The notes under the pieces are model-generated. The model made no database searches. It worked only from the letters and a program-made list of their open reading frames with translations, and was not told the DNA's origin. Positions 1 to 16,190 of a stretch of DNA of 64,000 bases are shown piece after piece. Origin of the DNA: Siphonodentalium dalli. Its lineage: Eukaryota > Mollusca > Scaphopoda > Gadilida > Siphonodentaliidae. Location: contig CP136065.1 in assembly GCA_032622095.1 (NCBI GenBank), positions 96,975,343-97,039,342 on the forward strand, in the 5' to 3' direction. Each line of letters starts with the position of its first letter. Position 1 is the first letter of the stretch. Made by a program: the position numbers and the translations under genes.

Positions 1-3000
1 ACCCATACTATCACACATACTATCACACATACTATTACACAGACTATCACACAGACTATCACCCATACTATCACACATACTATCACACAGACTATCATAC
101 AGACTATCACACAGACTATCACACAGACTATCACACATACTATCACACAGACTATCACACAGACTATCACACATACAATCACACACACTATCACACAGAC
201 TATCACACAGACTATCACACATACTATCACACATACTATCACACAGACTATCACACAGACTATCACACATACTATCACACAGACTATCACACATACTATC
301 ACACATACTATCACCCATACTATCACACAGACTATCACACATACTATCACACAGACTATCACCCATACTATCACACATTCAATCACACAGACTATCACAC
401 AGACTATCACACAGACTATCACACATACTATCACACATACTATCACACATACTATCACACATATTATCACACATACTATCACACAGACTATCACACATAA
501 TATCACACAGACTCGCACGGACTATCACACAGACTATCACCCATACTATCACACAGACTATCACACAGACTATCACACAGACTATCACACATAATATCAC
601 ACAGACTATCACACAGACTATCACACAGACTATCACACAGACTATCACACATACTATCACACAGACTATCACACATACTATCACACAGACTACCACCCAT
701 ACTATCACACAGACTATCGCACAGACTATCACACAGACTATCACACATACTATCACACATACTATCACACAGACTATCACACAGACTATCACACAGACTA
801 TCACACATACTATCACACAGATTATCACACATACTATCACACAGACTATCACACATACTATCACACAGACTATCACACATACTATCACACAGACTATCAC
901 ACATACTATCACACATACTATCACACATACTATCACACATACTATCACACAGACTATCACACATACTATCACACAGACTATCACACATACTATCACACAG
1001 ACTATCACACAGACTATCACACATAGTATCATGCAGACTATCACACATAATATTACCCATACTATCACACATACTATCACACAGACTATCACCCATACTA
1101 TCAAACAGACTATCACCCATACTATCACACAGACTATCACCCATACTATCACACATACTATCACACATACTATCACACAGAGTATCACACATACTATCAC
1201 ACATACTATCACCCATACTATCACACAGACTATCACACATACTATCACACATACTATCACACAGACTATCACACATACTATCACACAGACTATCACACAT
1301 ACTATCACACAGACTATCACACATACTATCACACATACTATCACCCATACTATCACACATGCTATCACACATACTATTACACAGACTATCACACAGACTA
1401 TCACCCATACTATCACACATACTATCACACAGACTATCATTCGGACTATCACACAGACTATCACACAGACTATCACACATACTATCACACAGACTATCAC
1501 ACAGACTATCACACATACAATCACACACACTATCACACAGACTATCACACAGACTATCACATATACTATCACACAGACTATCACACAGACTATCACACAT
1601 ACTATCACACAGACTATCACACTTGCTATCACACATACTATCACACATTCAATCACACAGACTATCACACAGACTATCACACAGACTATCACACATACTA
1701 TCACACATATTATCACACATACTATCACACAGACTATCACACATAATATCACACAGACTCGCACGGACTATCACACAGACTATCACCCATACTATCACAC
1801 AGACTATCACACAGACTATCACACATACTATCACACAAACTATCACACCGACTATCACACAGACTATCACACAGACTATCACACATACTATCACACAAAC
1901 TATCACACAGACTACCACATAGACTATCACACATACTATCACACAGACTATCACACTTAATATCACACAGAATATCATCCATACTATCACACATACTATC
2001 ACACAGACTATCACACAGACTATCACACATACTATCACACAGACTATCACACATAATATCACACATACTATCACACAGACTATCTCCCATACTATCACAC
2101 ATACTATCACATATACTATCACCCATACTATCACACATACTATCACACAGACTATCACCTATACTATCACACAGACTATCACCCATACTATCACACAGAC
2201 TATCACCCATACTATCACACATACTATCACACATACTATCACACAGAGTATCACACATACTATCACACAGACTATCACCCATACTATCACACAGACTATC
2301 ACACATACTATCACACATACTATCACACAGACTTTCACACATACTATCACACAGACTATCACACATACTATAACCCATACTATCACACATACTATCACAC
2401 AGACTATCACACAGACTATCACACAGACTATCACCCATACTATCACACATACTATCATACAGACTATCACACAGACTATCACACATACTATCACACATAC
2501 TATCACACATACTATCACACAGACTATCACACAGACTATCACACAGACTATCACACATACTATTACACAGACTATCACACAGACTATCACACATACTATC
2601 ACACATACTATCACACAGACTATCACACATACTATCACAGACTATCACACAGACTATCACACATACTATCACACAGACTATCACACAGACTATCAAACAT
2701 ACTATCACACATACTATCACACAGACTATCACACAGACTATCACCCATACTATCACACATACTATCACACAGACTATCACACATACTATCACACATACTA
2801 TCACCCATACTATCACACATACTATCACACAGACTATCACACAGACTATCACACAGACTATCACACATACTATCACAGATACTATCACACATACTATCAC
2901 ACATACTATCACACATACTATCACACATAATATCACACATACTATCACACATACTATCACACATACTATCACACAGACTATCACACAGACTATCACACAT

Positions 3001-6000
3001 ACTATCACACAGACTATCACCCATACTATCACACAGACTATCAACCATACCATCACACATACTATCACACATAATATCACACAGACTATCACACAGACTA
3101 TCACACATACTATCACACATACTATCACACAGACTATCACACAGACTATCCCACATACTATCACACAGACTATCACCCATACTATCACACAGACTATCAA
3201 CCATACCATCACACATACTATCACACATAATATCACACTGACTATCACACAGACTATCACACAGACTGTCACACATACTATCACACAGACTATCACACAT
3301 ACTATCACACAGACTATCACCCATACTATCATACAGACTATCAACCATACTATCACACAGACTATCAACCATACTATCACACAGACTATCACACAGACTA
3401 TCACACAGACTATCACACAGACTATCACACAGACTATCACACAGACTATCACCCATACTATCACACATACTATCAACCATACTATCACACAGACTATCAA
3501 CCATACTATCACACAGACTATCAACCATACTATCACACAGACTGTCACACAGACTATCACACAGACTATCACACAGACTATCACACAGACTATCACCCAT
3601 ACTATCACACAGACTATCAACCATACTATCACACAGACTATCAACCATACTATCACACAGACTATCAACCATACTATCCCACAGACTATTAAACAGACTA
3701 TCACACATACTATCACACATACTATCAAACATACTATCACACATACTATCACACAGACTATCACCCATACTATCACACAGACTATCACCCATACTATCAC
3801 ACAGACTATCACCCATACTATCACACAGACTATCACCCATACTATCACACAGACTATCACCCATACTATCACACATACTATCACACATACTATCACACAG
3901 AGTATCACACATACTATCACACAGACTATCACACAGACTATCAGACATACTATCACACAGACTATCACCCATACTATCACACATACTATCACACATAATA
4001 TCACCCATACTATCACACATACTATCACACATACTATCACACAGACTATCACCCATACTATCACACATACTATCACACAGACTATCACACATACTATCAC
4101 ACAGACTATCACACATACTATCACACAGACTATCACACAGACTATCACACATACTATCACACATAATATCACCCATACTATCACACATACTATCACACAG
4201 ACTATCACCCATACTATCACACAGACTATCACCCATACTATCACACAGACTATCACCCATACTATCACACATACTATCACACATACTATCACACAGAGTA
4301 TCACACATACTATCACACAGACTATCACCCTTACTATCACACAGACTATCACACATACTATCACACATACGATCACACAGACTATCACACATACTATCAC
4401 ACAGACTATCATACATACTATCACACAGAGTATCACACATACTATCACACAGACTATCACACAGACTATCACACAGACTATCACCCATACTATCACACAT
4501 ACTATCACACAGACTATCACAGACTATCACACATACTATCACACAGACTATCACGCATACTATCACACAGACTATCACACAGACTATCACACATACTATC
4601 ACACATACTATCATACAGACTATCACACATACTATCACACAGACTATCACACATACTATCACACAGACTATCACACATACTATCACACAGACTATCACCC
4701 ATACTATCACACAGACTATCAACCATACTATCACACATACTATCACACAGACTATCACAAATAATATCACCCATACTATCACACAGACTATCACACAGAC
4801 TATCACACAGACTATCACACAGACTATCACAAAGACTATCAACCATACTATCACACATACTATCACACATACTATCACACAGAGTATCACACATACTATC
4901 ACCCATACTATCACACATAATATCACCCATACTATCACACAGACTATCACACAGACTATCACACAGAGTATCACACATACTATCACACAGACTATCACAC
5001 AGACTATCACACAGAGTATAACACATACTATCACACAGACTATCACCCATACTATCACACAGACTATCAACCATACTATCACACATACTATCACACATAC
5101 TATCACACATAGTATCACACATACTATCACACAGACTATCACCCATACTATTACACAGACTATCACATATACTATCACACATACTATCACACAGACTATC
5201 ACACATACTATCACACAGACTATCACACATACTATCACACAGACTATCACACATACTATCACACATACTATCACACAGACTATCACACAGACTATCACAC
5301 AGACTATCACACAGACTATCACACAGACTACCACACAGACTACCACACATACTATCACACAGTCTATCACACATAATATCGCACAGACTATCACCAATAC
5401 TATCACACATACTATCACACAGACTATCACACAGACTATCACACAGTCTATCACACATACTATCACACAGACTATCACACATACTATCACACAGACTATC
5501 ACACAGACTATCACACATACTATCACACAGACTATCACACACACTATCACACAGACTATCACACATACTATCACACATACTATCACACAGACTATCACAC
5601 AGAATATCACACATACTATCACACATACTATCACACAGACTATCACCCATACTATCACACAGACTATCACCCATACTATCACACAGACTATCACCCATAC
5701 TATCACACAGACTATCACCCATACTATCACACAGACTATCACACATACTATCACACAGACTATCACCCATACTATCACACATACTATCACACATACTATC
5801 ACACAGAGTATCACACATACTATCACACAGACTATCACCCATACTATCACACAGACTATCGCACATACTATCACACATACTATCACACATACTATCACAC
5901 ATACTATCACACAGATTATCACACATACTATCACACAGACTATCACACATACTATCACACATACTATCACCCATACTATCACACATACTATCACACAGAC

Positions 6001-6759
6001 TATCACACAGACTATCACACAGACTATCACCCATACTATCACACATACTATCACACATACTATCACACAGACTATCACACAGACTATCACACATACTATC
6101 ACACATACTATCACACAGCCTATCACACAGACTATCACACATACAATCACACATACTATCAAACAGACTACCACACAGACTATCACACATACTATCACAC
6201 AGACTATCACACATACTATCACACAAACTATCACACAGACTACCACATAGACTATCACACATACTATCACACAGACTATCACACTTAATATCACACAGAC
6301 TATCACACAGACTATCACACAGACTATCACACATACTATCACACAGACTATCACACATACTATCACACAGACTATCACACATACTATCACACAGACTATC
6401 ACACAGACTATCACACATACTATCACACATACTATCACACAGACTATCACACATACTATCACACAGACTATCACACATACTATCACACAGACTATCACAC
6501 ATACTATCACACAGACTATCACCATACTATCACACAGACTATCAACCATACTATCACACATACTATCACACAGACTATCACACATAATATCACCCATACT
6601 ATCACACAGACTATCACACAGACTATCACACAGACTATCACACAGACTATCACACAGACTATCACACAGACTATCAACCATACTATCACACATACTATCA
6701 CACATACTATCACACAGAGTATCACACATACTATCACCCATACTATCACACATAATATC
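1..6759. repeat. 12-bp satellite array, left block
   Basis: Continuous tandem array of a 12-bp unit on the plus strand, with dominant forms ACTATCACACAT and ACTATCACACAG and a third common form ACTATCACCCAT. Rarer markers include ACTCGCACGG (at 511 and 1757), CAACCAT units, AGAGTATC units and 6-bp deletions (near 2638 and 4518). These markers recur in blocks, so the array has higher-order structure. The plus strand is A/C-rich and nearly lacks G except in CAG. Five of the six frames lack stop codons because 12 is a multiple of 3 and only one minus frame meets TGA/TAG, which produces very long but meaningless open frames in both directions. The array starts before base 1, so its left end is unknown. 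Confidence 0.97.
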
Positions 6760-8041
6760 CACTGCATGAAAAGCGAGATTTATAAAATATAAATGTCGCA
6801 TAAATTTAGGACCCTAAATTTATGCATGCATTTATGCATAATAAATTCGCCTTTATACAAAAATATACATCTCGCATTTATATTTTTAAATCTCGCATAA
6901 ATGTCGCATTAATTTCGCTCATTACTGTAACCAACGGCTGGTTTAAGTCTTGGCCCATAATTTAATTACTACCATGTGGGTATGTGAGACGTGTATCATT
7001 AACACGAGCTAACGGCCGGATTCAGGTTTCTTTGTCTGCTAACAGCTAACAACTCTAATGCGAAGACGTGCGTGAATGAGATGGGAACTCATTTTACCAT
7101 GGGTAAGTTAACACATATGTGGCTATGAAATGAAGCTATTTCACAATTTATGTTGCCGATTCATTCTTTCATCAATTCGCAGCGTGATCGACACATGTTG
7201 ATTATACAGAGACGTCGGAATAAGGTTATTCTATCGCGTGAAAATGTGGTTTTGTGAGACTGATTCCACCCTTAGCCAGATCACAAATAAAATGCCGTAC
7301 ATTACAATTAAATATCGCGTAAAATGTGGAGTTGGAAGCGAGATTTCACCCTTGGCTATGCCCATGCGATCACTTAATTATTTAATTTTTTATTCTTTAT
7401 TGCAGAGACTACGAAAATTGATGACTGCAAGATACAACTATGACACAAAGTGCCATGTCCAAGTAGTTCATATTATATTTGTGACTGGTATAACCAACAA
7501 TAGGGCAGCATTTTGTTGGCAAATTACTACACATGGAGATACCAGAATCAGGGCGACACATGTGTATATGTATCGTTAGATATACACATCCGTGTCGCCT
7601 TATATGCTGGTACCAAGCCAAATGTCACCATAAAGTAGATTTCACAAATATATATGGATATATATGTTCAAATCCAAATAATTTATACGGGGTATAAATG
7701 GGCATAAACTGGAGTATATAACCAGAATAAATGTAGCTATATATATTTATGCAGCTTTATTCAGTAAATAAATTTCGCATTTATGCATAAACAGGTCGAT
7801 AATAAATGTGCATAAACGTATGAATAAATTCCGAGTTTATTCTGTTGAATAAACGTGGGTTTATTCAGTGAATAAATTGTGTATAAATGTCGGCCTTTAT
7901 TCATGAATAAATTGTGAATAAATGTGCATAAATTTCCGGATTTATGCACATTTATTCAGTGAATAAATTTCTGATTTATCCAGATTTATGCACATTTATC
8001 CGGAATTTATGCAATGAATAAATTCCAGTTTTCATGCAGTG
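6760..8041. mobile_element. Non-autonomous CACTG-ended DNA transposon (CACTA/EnSpm-like) inserted in the satellite
   Basis: Seen: the left end reads CACTGCATGAAAA and the right end TTTTCATGCAGTG, a perfect 13-bp terminal inverted repeat. ATC is present on both sides (6757-6759 and 8042-8044), a 3-bp target duplication. Removing the element plus one ATC restores the 12-bp register, and the same uninterrupted junction is present near 10738. Both ends are packed with ATAAAT/GCATAAAT motifs in both orientations (about 6775-6910 and 7680-8035). Known: CACTA-class elements have CACTA or CACTG ends, 2-3 bp target duplications and repeated subterminal motifs. Inference: this is a non-autonomous member, since no transposase is recognisable. 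The 113-residue open frame in the middle resembles nothing I know. Confidence 0.8.
7540..7613. repeat. Hairpin inside the CACTG element
   Basis: Inverted repeat with arms containing TACCAG, GGCGACAC and GTGTATAT on the left and ATATACAC, GTGTCGCC and CTGGTA on the right, around a loop of about 10 bases. The GGCGACAC core also forms the ends of the MITE at 20894-21282, so this may be a tiny nested foldback. No clear target duplication is visible. Confidence 0.6.
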
Positions 8042-8044
8042 ATC

Positions 8045-11000
8045 ACCCATACTATCACACAGACTATCACACAGACTATCACACAGAGTATCACACATAC
8101 TATCACACAGACTATCACACAGACTATCACACAGAGTATCACACATACTATCACACAGACTATCACCCATACTATCACACAGACTATCAACCATACTATC
8201 ACACATACTATCACACATACTATCACACAGAGTATCACACATACTATCACACAGACTATCGCCCATACTATCACACAGACTATCACATATACTATCACAC
8301 ATACTATCACACAGACTATCACACATACTATCACACAGACTATCACACATACTATCACACAGACTATCACACATACTATAAAACATACTATCACACAGAC
8401 TATCACACAGACTATCACACAGACTATCACACAGACTACCACACAGACTACCACACATACTATCACACAGTCTATCACACATAATATCGCACAGACTATC
8501 ACCCATACTATCACACATACTGTCACACAGACTATCACACAGACTATCACACAGTCTATCACACATACTATCACACAGACTATCACACATACTATCACAC
8601 AGACTATCACACAGACTATCACACATACTATCACACAGACTATCACACACACTATCACACAGACTATCACACATACTATCACACAGACTATCACACAGAA
8701 TATCACACAGAATATCACACATACTATCACACATACTATCACACAGACTATCACCCATACTATCACACAGACTATCACCCATACTATCACACAGACTATC
8801 ACCCATACTATCACACAGACTATCACCCATACTATCACACAGACTATCACACATACTATCACACAGACTATCACCCATACTATCACACATACTATCACAC
8901 ATACTATCACACAGAGTATCACACATACTATCACACAGACTATCACCCATACTATCACACAGCCTATCGCACATACTATCACACATACTATCACACATAC
9001 TATCACACATACTATCACACAGATTATCACACATACTATCACACAGACTATCACACATACTATCACACATACTATCACCCATACTATCACACATACTATC
9101 ACACAGACTATCACACAGACTATCACACAGACTATCACCCATACTATCACACATACTATCACACAGACTATCACACAGACTATCACACAGACTATCACCC
9201 ATACTATCACACAGACTATCACACAGACTATCACACAGACTATTACCCATACTACCACACATACTATCAAACAGACTAGCACACAGACTATCACACATAC
9301 AATCACACATACTGTCAAACAGACTACCACACAGACTATCACACATACTATCACACAGACTATCACACAGACTATCACACATACTATCACACAGACAATC
9401 ACACAGACTATCACACATACTATCACACAGACTATCACACAGACTATCACACATACTATCACACAGACTATCACACATACTATCACACATACTATCACCC
9501 ATACTATCACACAGACTATCACACATACTATCACACATACTATCACCCATACTATCACACATACAATCACACAGACTATCACACAGACTATCACACAGAC
9601 TATCACACATACTATCACACATACTATCACACATAATATCACACAGACTCGCACGGACTATCACACATACTATCACCCATACTATCACACAGACTATCAC
9701 ACAGACTATCACACATACTATCACACAAACTATCACACAGACTATCACACAGGCAATCACACAGACTATCACACAGACTACCACACAAACCACCACACAT
9801 ACTATCACACAGACTATCACACATAATATCACACAGACTATCACCCATACTATCACACATACTATCACACATACTATCATACAGACTATCACACATACTA
9901 TCACACAGACTATCACACATAATATCACACAGACTATCACACAGACTATCACCCATACTATCACACATACTATCACATATAATATCACCCATACTATCAC
10001 ACATACTATCACACAGACTATCACCCATACTATCACACAGACTATCACCCATACTATCACACAGACTATCACCCATACTATCACACATACTATCACACAT
10101 ACTATCACACAGAGTATCACACATACTATCACACAGACTATCACCCTTACTATCACACAGACTATCACACATACTATCACACATACGATCACACAGACTA
10201 TCACACATACTATCACACAGACTATCATACATACTATCACACAGAGTATCACACATACTATCACACAGACTATCACACAGACTATCACACAGACTATCAC
10301 CCATACTATCACACATACTATCACACAGACTATCACAGACTATCACACATACTATCACACAGACTATCACACATACTATCACACAGACTATCACACAGAC
10401 TATCACACATACTATCACACATACTATCATACAGACTATCACACATACTATCACACAGACTATCACACATACTATCACACAGACTATCACACATACTATC
10501 ACACAGACTATCACCCATACTATCACACAGACTATCAACCATACTATCACACATACTATCACACAGACTATCACAAATATTATCACCCATACTATCACAC
10601 AGACTATCACACAGACTATCACACAGACTATCACACAGACTATCACACAGACTATCAACCATACTATCACACATACTATCACACATACTATCACACAGAG
10701 TATCACACATACTATCACCCATACTATCACACATAATATCACCCATACTATCACACAGACTATCACACAGACTATCACACAGAGTATCACACATACTATC
10801 ACACAGACTATCACACAGACTATCACACAGAGTATCACACATACTATCACACAGACTATCACCCATACTATCACACAGACTATCAATCATACTATCACAC
10901 ATACTATCACACATACTATCACACATAGTATCACACATACTATCACACAGACTATCACCCATACTATCACACAGACTATCACATATACTATCACACATAC

Positions 11001-14000
11001 TATCACACAGACTATCACACATACTATCACACAGACTATCACACATACTATCACACAGACTATCACACATACTATCACACATACTATCACACAGACTATC
11101 ACACAGACTATCACACAGACTATCACACAGACTATCACACAGACTACCACACAGACTACCACACATACTATCACACAGTCTATCACACATAATATCGCAC
11201 AGACTATCACCCATACTATCACACATACTATCACACAGACTATCACACAGACTATCACACAGTCTATCACACATACTATCACACAGACTATCACACATAC
11301 TATCACACAGACTATCACACAGACTATCACACATACTATCACACAGACTATCACACACACTATCACACAGACTATCACACATACTATCACACATACTATC
11401 ACACAGACTATCACACAGAATATCACACATACTATCACACATACTATCACACAGACTATCACCCATACTATCACACAGACTATCACCCATACTATCACAC
11501 AGACTATCACCCATACTATCACACAGACTATCACCCATACTATCACACAGACTATCACACATACTATCACACAGACTATCACCCATACTATCACACATAC
11601 TATCACACATACTATCACACAGAGTATCACACATACTATCACACAGATTATCACCCATACTATCACACAGACTATCGCACATACTATCACACATACTATC
11701 ACACATACTATCACACATACTATCACACAGATTATCACACATACTATCACACAGACTATCACACATACTATCACACATACTATCACCCATACTATCACAC
11801 ATACTATCACACAGACTATCACACAGACTATCACACAGACTATCACCCATACTATCACACATACTATCACACATACTATCACACAGACTATCACACAGAC
11901 TATCACCCATACTATCACACATACTATCACACAGCCTATCACACAGACTATCACACATACAATCACACATACTATCAAACAGACTACCACACAGACTATC
12001 ACACATACTATCACACAGACTATCACACAGACTATCACACATACTATCACACAGACTATCACACAGACTATCACACATACTATCACACAGACTATCACAC
12101 AGACTATCACACATACTATCACACAGACTATCACACAGACTATCACACATACTATCACCCATACTATCACACAGACTATCACACATACTATCACACATAC
12201 TATCACCCATACTATCACACAGACTATCACACATACTATCACACATACTATCACACATACTATCACACATACTATCACACATACTATCACACATACTATC
12301 ACACATACTATCACACATACTATCACACAGACTATCACACATAATATCACACATACTCGCACGGACTATCACACATACTATCACCCATACTATCACACAG
12401 ACTATCACACAGACTATCACACAGACTATCACACAGACTATCACACAGACTATCACACAGACTATCACACAGACTATCACACAGACTACCACACAAACCA
12501 CCACACATACTATCACACAGACTATCACACATAATATCACACAGACTATCACCCATACTATCACACATACTATCACACATACTATCATACAGACTATCAC
12601 ACATACTATCACACAGACTATCACACATAATATCACACAGACTATCACACAGACTATCACCCATACTATCACACATACTATCACATATAATATCACCCAT
12701 ACTATCACACATACTATCACACAGACTATCACCCATACTATCACACAGACTATCACCCATACTATCACACAGACTATCACCCATACTATCACACATACTA
12801 TCACACATACTATCACACAGAGTATCACACATACTATCACACAGATTATCACCCTTACTATCACACAGACTATTACACATACTATCACACATACGATCAC
12901 ACAGACTATCACACATACTATCACACAGACTATCACACATACTATCACACAGAGTATCACACATACTATCACACAGACTATCACACAGACTATCACACAG
13001 ACTATCACCCATACTATCACACATACTATCACACAGACTATCACAGACTATCACACATACTATAACGCATACTATCACACATACTATCACACAGACTATC
13101 ACACAGACTATCACACAGACTATCACACATACTATCACACAGACTATCACACAGACTATCACACATACTATCACACATACTATCACACAGACTATCACAC
13201 ATACTATCACACAGACTATCACACAGACTATCACACATACTATCACACAGACTATCACACAGACTATCACACATACTATCACACAGACTATCACACTGAC
13301 TATCACACATACTATCACACAGACTATCTCATATACTATCACACATACTATCACCCATACTATCACACAGACTATCACACATACTATCACACATACTATC
13401 ACCCATACTATCACACATACTATCACACAGACTATCACACAGACTATCACACAGACTATCACACATACTATCACACATACTATCACACATACTATCACAC
13501 ATACTATCACACAGACTATCACACATAATATTACACAGACTCGCACGGACTATCACACAGACTATCACCCATACTATCACACAGACTATCACACAGACTA
13601 TCACACATACTATCACACATACTATCACACATACTATCACACAGACTATCACACAGACTATCACACAGACTATCACACAGACTACCACACAGACTACCAC
13701 ACATACTATCACACAGACTATCACACATAATATCACACAGACTATCACACATACTATCACACAGACTATCACACAGACTATCACCCATACTATCACACAG
13801 ACTATCACACATACTATCACACATACTATCACACATACTATCACACAGACTATCACACATACTATCACACATACTATCACACATACTATCACACATACTA
13901 TCACACATAGTATCACACAGACTATCACACATACTATCACACAGACTATCACGCATGCTATCACCCAGACTATCACACAGACTATCACACATACTATCAC

Positions 14001-14645
14001 ACAGACTATCACATATAATATCACACAGACTATCACCCATACTATCACACATACTATCACACAAACTATCACACATACTATCACACAGACTACCACACAT
14101 ACTATCACACAGACTATCACACATACTATCACACAGACTACCACCCATACTATCACACAGACTATCACACATACTAGTACACATACTATCACACAGACTA
14201 TCACACATACTATCACACAGACTATCACACAGACTATCACATACTATCACACAGACTATCACACATAATATCACACAGACTATCACCCATACTATCACAC
14301 ATACTATCACCATACTATCACCCATACTATCACACATGCTATCACACATACTACCACACACACTACCACCCATAATATCACCCATACTATCACACATACT
14401 ATCACACATACTTTCACACAGACTACCACACAGACTATCACACATACTATCACCCAGACTACCACCCATACTATCACACATACTATCACCCATACTACCA
14501 CACACACTACCACCCATACTATCACCCATACTATCACACATACTATCACACATGCTATCACACATACTATCACACATACTATCACACATGCTATCACACA
14601 GACTATCACACATGCTATCACACAGAATCACACATGCTATCACAC
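8045..14645. repeat. 12-bp satellite array, right block, with ~2.7-kb higher-order repeat
   Basis: Continuation of the left block after the transposon. Marker variants recur at nearly fixed spacing. The ACTCGCACGG marker is at 9647 and 12355 (2,708 bp apart) and again at 13539; the 6-bp-deletion marker is at about 10333 and 13044 (2,711 bp); the sequence after the transposon at 8045 recurs at about 10741 (2,696 bp). From about 13950 the array becomes more degenerate, with GCATGCTATC and ACTACCACACAC variants and small register slips at 14240-14310 and 14626. It ends around 14645 in non-repetitive sequence. Long apparent reading frames across it are artefacts of the 12-bp period. Confidence 0.97.
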
Positions 14646-15770
14646 ACTTGTGAACTCTCTTTATTCTATACCACGTGTTGAGCGACGACAGCATGCATAC
14701 ACTTAAAAAGTGCGTGATCATTGGAATGTGTGCTAGGCTAACACAAATTCAAACCGTTAATCTTCCAGTTTTGAAAGTCGATGTCTCACCATCGAAACCT
14801 GTTATTTATGGGCTCAGTGGTTCGATCTAATTATTTTCTGATACTGTATATATATATATATATTATGGTTGTATTGTATCAAACAGGACAGGCCACATTT
14901 AAAGGCACGTGAGGCCTTAGTTGTCGAAAATATTCATATTTGTTCTAATCACCGTAAACAGAAAAACATTAAAACGCATACAGTTTCGTTCATACATACC
15001 ATGACCATCACGTAAACAGCATGTTATCTTAAAGACCTACTATATTTTACCTATGGAATAGCCTGATTGTGTAACAGAAGACAGCACAATGCTACTGGCT
15101 AATCACACACATATGGCATAAACGCTCTTTATTAGTTCCATATCAGGAATTCACCAACAAAGAACGCTCTTTATGTTTACCATCATACTATAAACAAACA
15201 CCAGAAAAGTAACTTTTTATGCTTTTGTTTACATAACAATGGTCAAACATTTGACAATAACATACTGTTTATGCGATATTTCTTATTTGTATACGGACAA
15301 AGTCTGTCTACATTTTGATGTTCTTTCTGTTTGTGGCGGTTTTTGACGGGTGTAAATATTTTCACAGGATACCCACCGCCAAGGCCAACCGTACCTTTAA
15401 AGAAACAATTTAAGGTTTCCAATATCATCCAGATGCATAAAAATACATCATGCAATTCATACATAAACATTCATGTAATAGTTTGTATTAACTAATTAGT
15501 TATCACATGTAACATATGTTATACAAATAATCTTTGATAATTACGACATTCATGCTCAACCACAAAATTGACATAATGTATTAATAATATAATTACCCAC
15601 AATGTCTACTCGTATAAATATAGAGGCAGACGCACAAATTAGTCGCTTATAAGACGAACGTGTAGTGTCACGTGGTCTGATGTTAAAAGTTACAATCCGT
15701 ACACTTCGTCCAATGGCTAGTAGCGGGATCTCTCAGTTACGATCATGCTTACATTTCAAAGAGCTTCATG
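14646..15770. other. No gene seen; AT-rich spacer
   Basis: Unique-looking AT-rich sequence between the satellite and the foldback MITE. It includes a short (TA)n tract at about 14847-14863. Open frames are short and match no family I recognise. Confidence 0.6.
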
Positions 15771-15986
15771 TAAAGTAATGCCCCAATTAATCGACTCTTT
15801 AACCACAGCAGAATTATGGGTAACTTCTCAGGATTTAGTCGGAAATATGGCTTGTTGCCATTCATCGGAAATATCTCGGGGAGAGCTTTCCGATGAATGG
15901 CAACAAGCCATATTTCGGACTAAATCCTGAAAGTTACCCATAATTCTGCTGTGGTTAAAGAGTCGATTCATTAGGGCATTACTGTA
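15771..15986. mobile_element. Foldback MITE, TA-flanked, mariner-like ends
   Basis: Almost the whole element is one hairpin with arms of about 95 bp around a 15-base loop near 15873. Outer ends read (C/A)AGTAATGCCC, followed by a run matching GATTCATTAGGGCATTACTG on the other side, and TA lies at the borders. The outer 25 bases are related to the ends of the element at 24358-24583. Ends beginning CAGT with TA borders are typical of Tc1/mariner-derived MITEs; this assignment is an inference. Confidence 0.75.
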
Positions 15987-16190
15987 GTATTACACAAGGC
16001 ATCTGTAGTCGAGTTGGAAGATCCAACTGATATCATTGGACACCTTTCGCACAACGAACTAAGAATTACCACGGTGTGGAATCACGTGGTTTCCACTTTC
16101 CATGTTGGTGAGAACCACGCACTCAAAATATGCAAACGCATAAAAACATAATATATGAGGCATTGACACAAAACATATCATTTTGACTAT

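Noticed and set aside
379-6801. Very long open frames (up to about 1,388 codons) in the left satellite block
   Set aside because: They follow directly from a 12-bp unit lacking stops in five frames; the residue patterns are pure repeats and exist on both strands at once.
7238-7579. 113-codon plus-strand frame inside the CACTG element
   Set aside because: No resemblance to a transposase or any known family and interrupted by the internal hairpin; overlapping minus-strand frame of similar quality.
7976-14721. Long open frames in the right satellite block
   Set aside because: Same artefact as in the left block.
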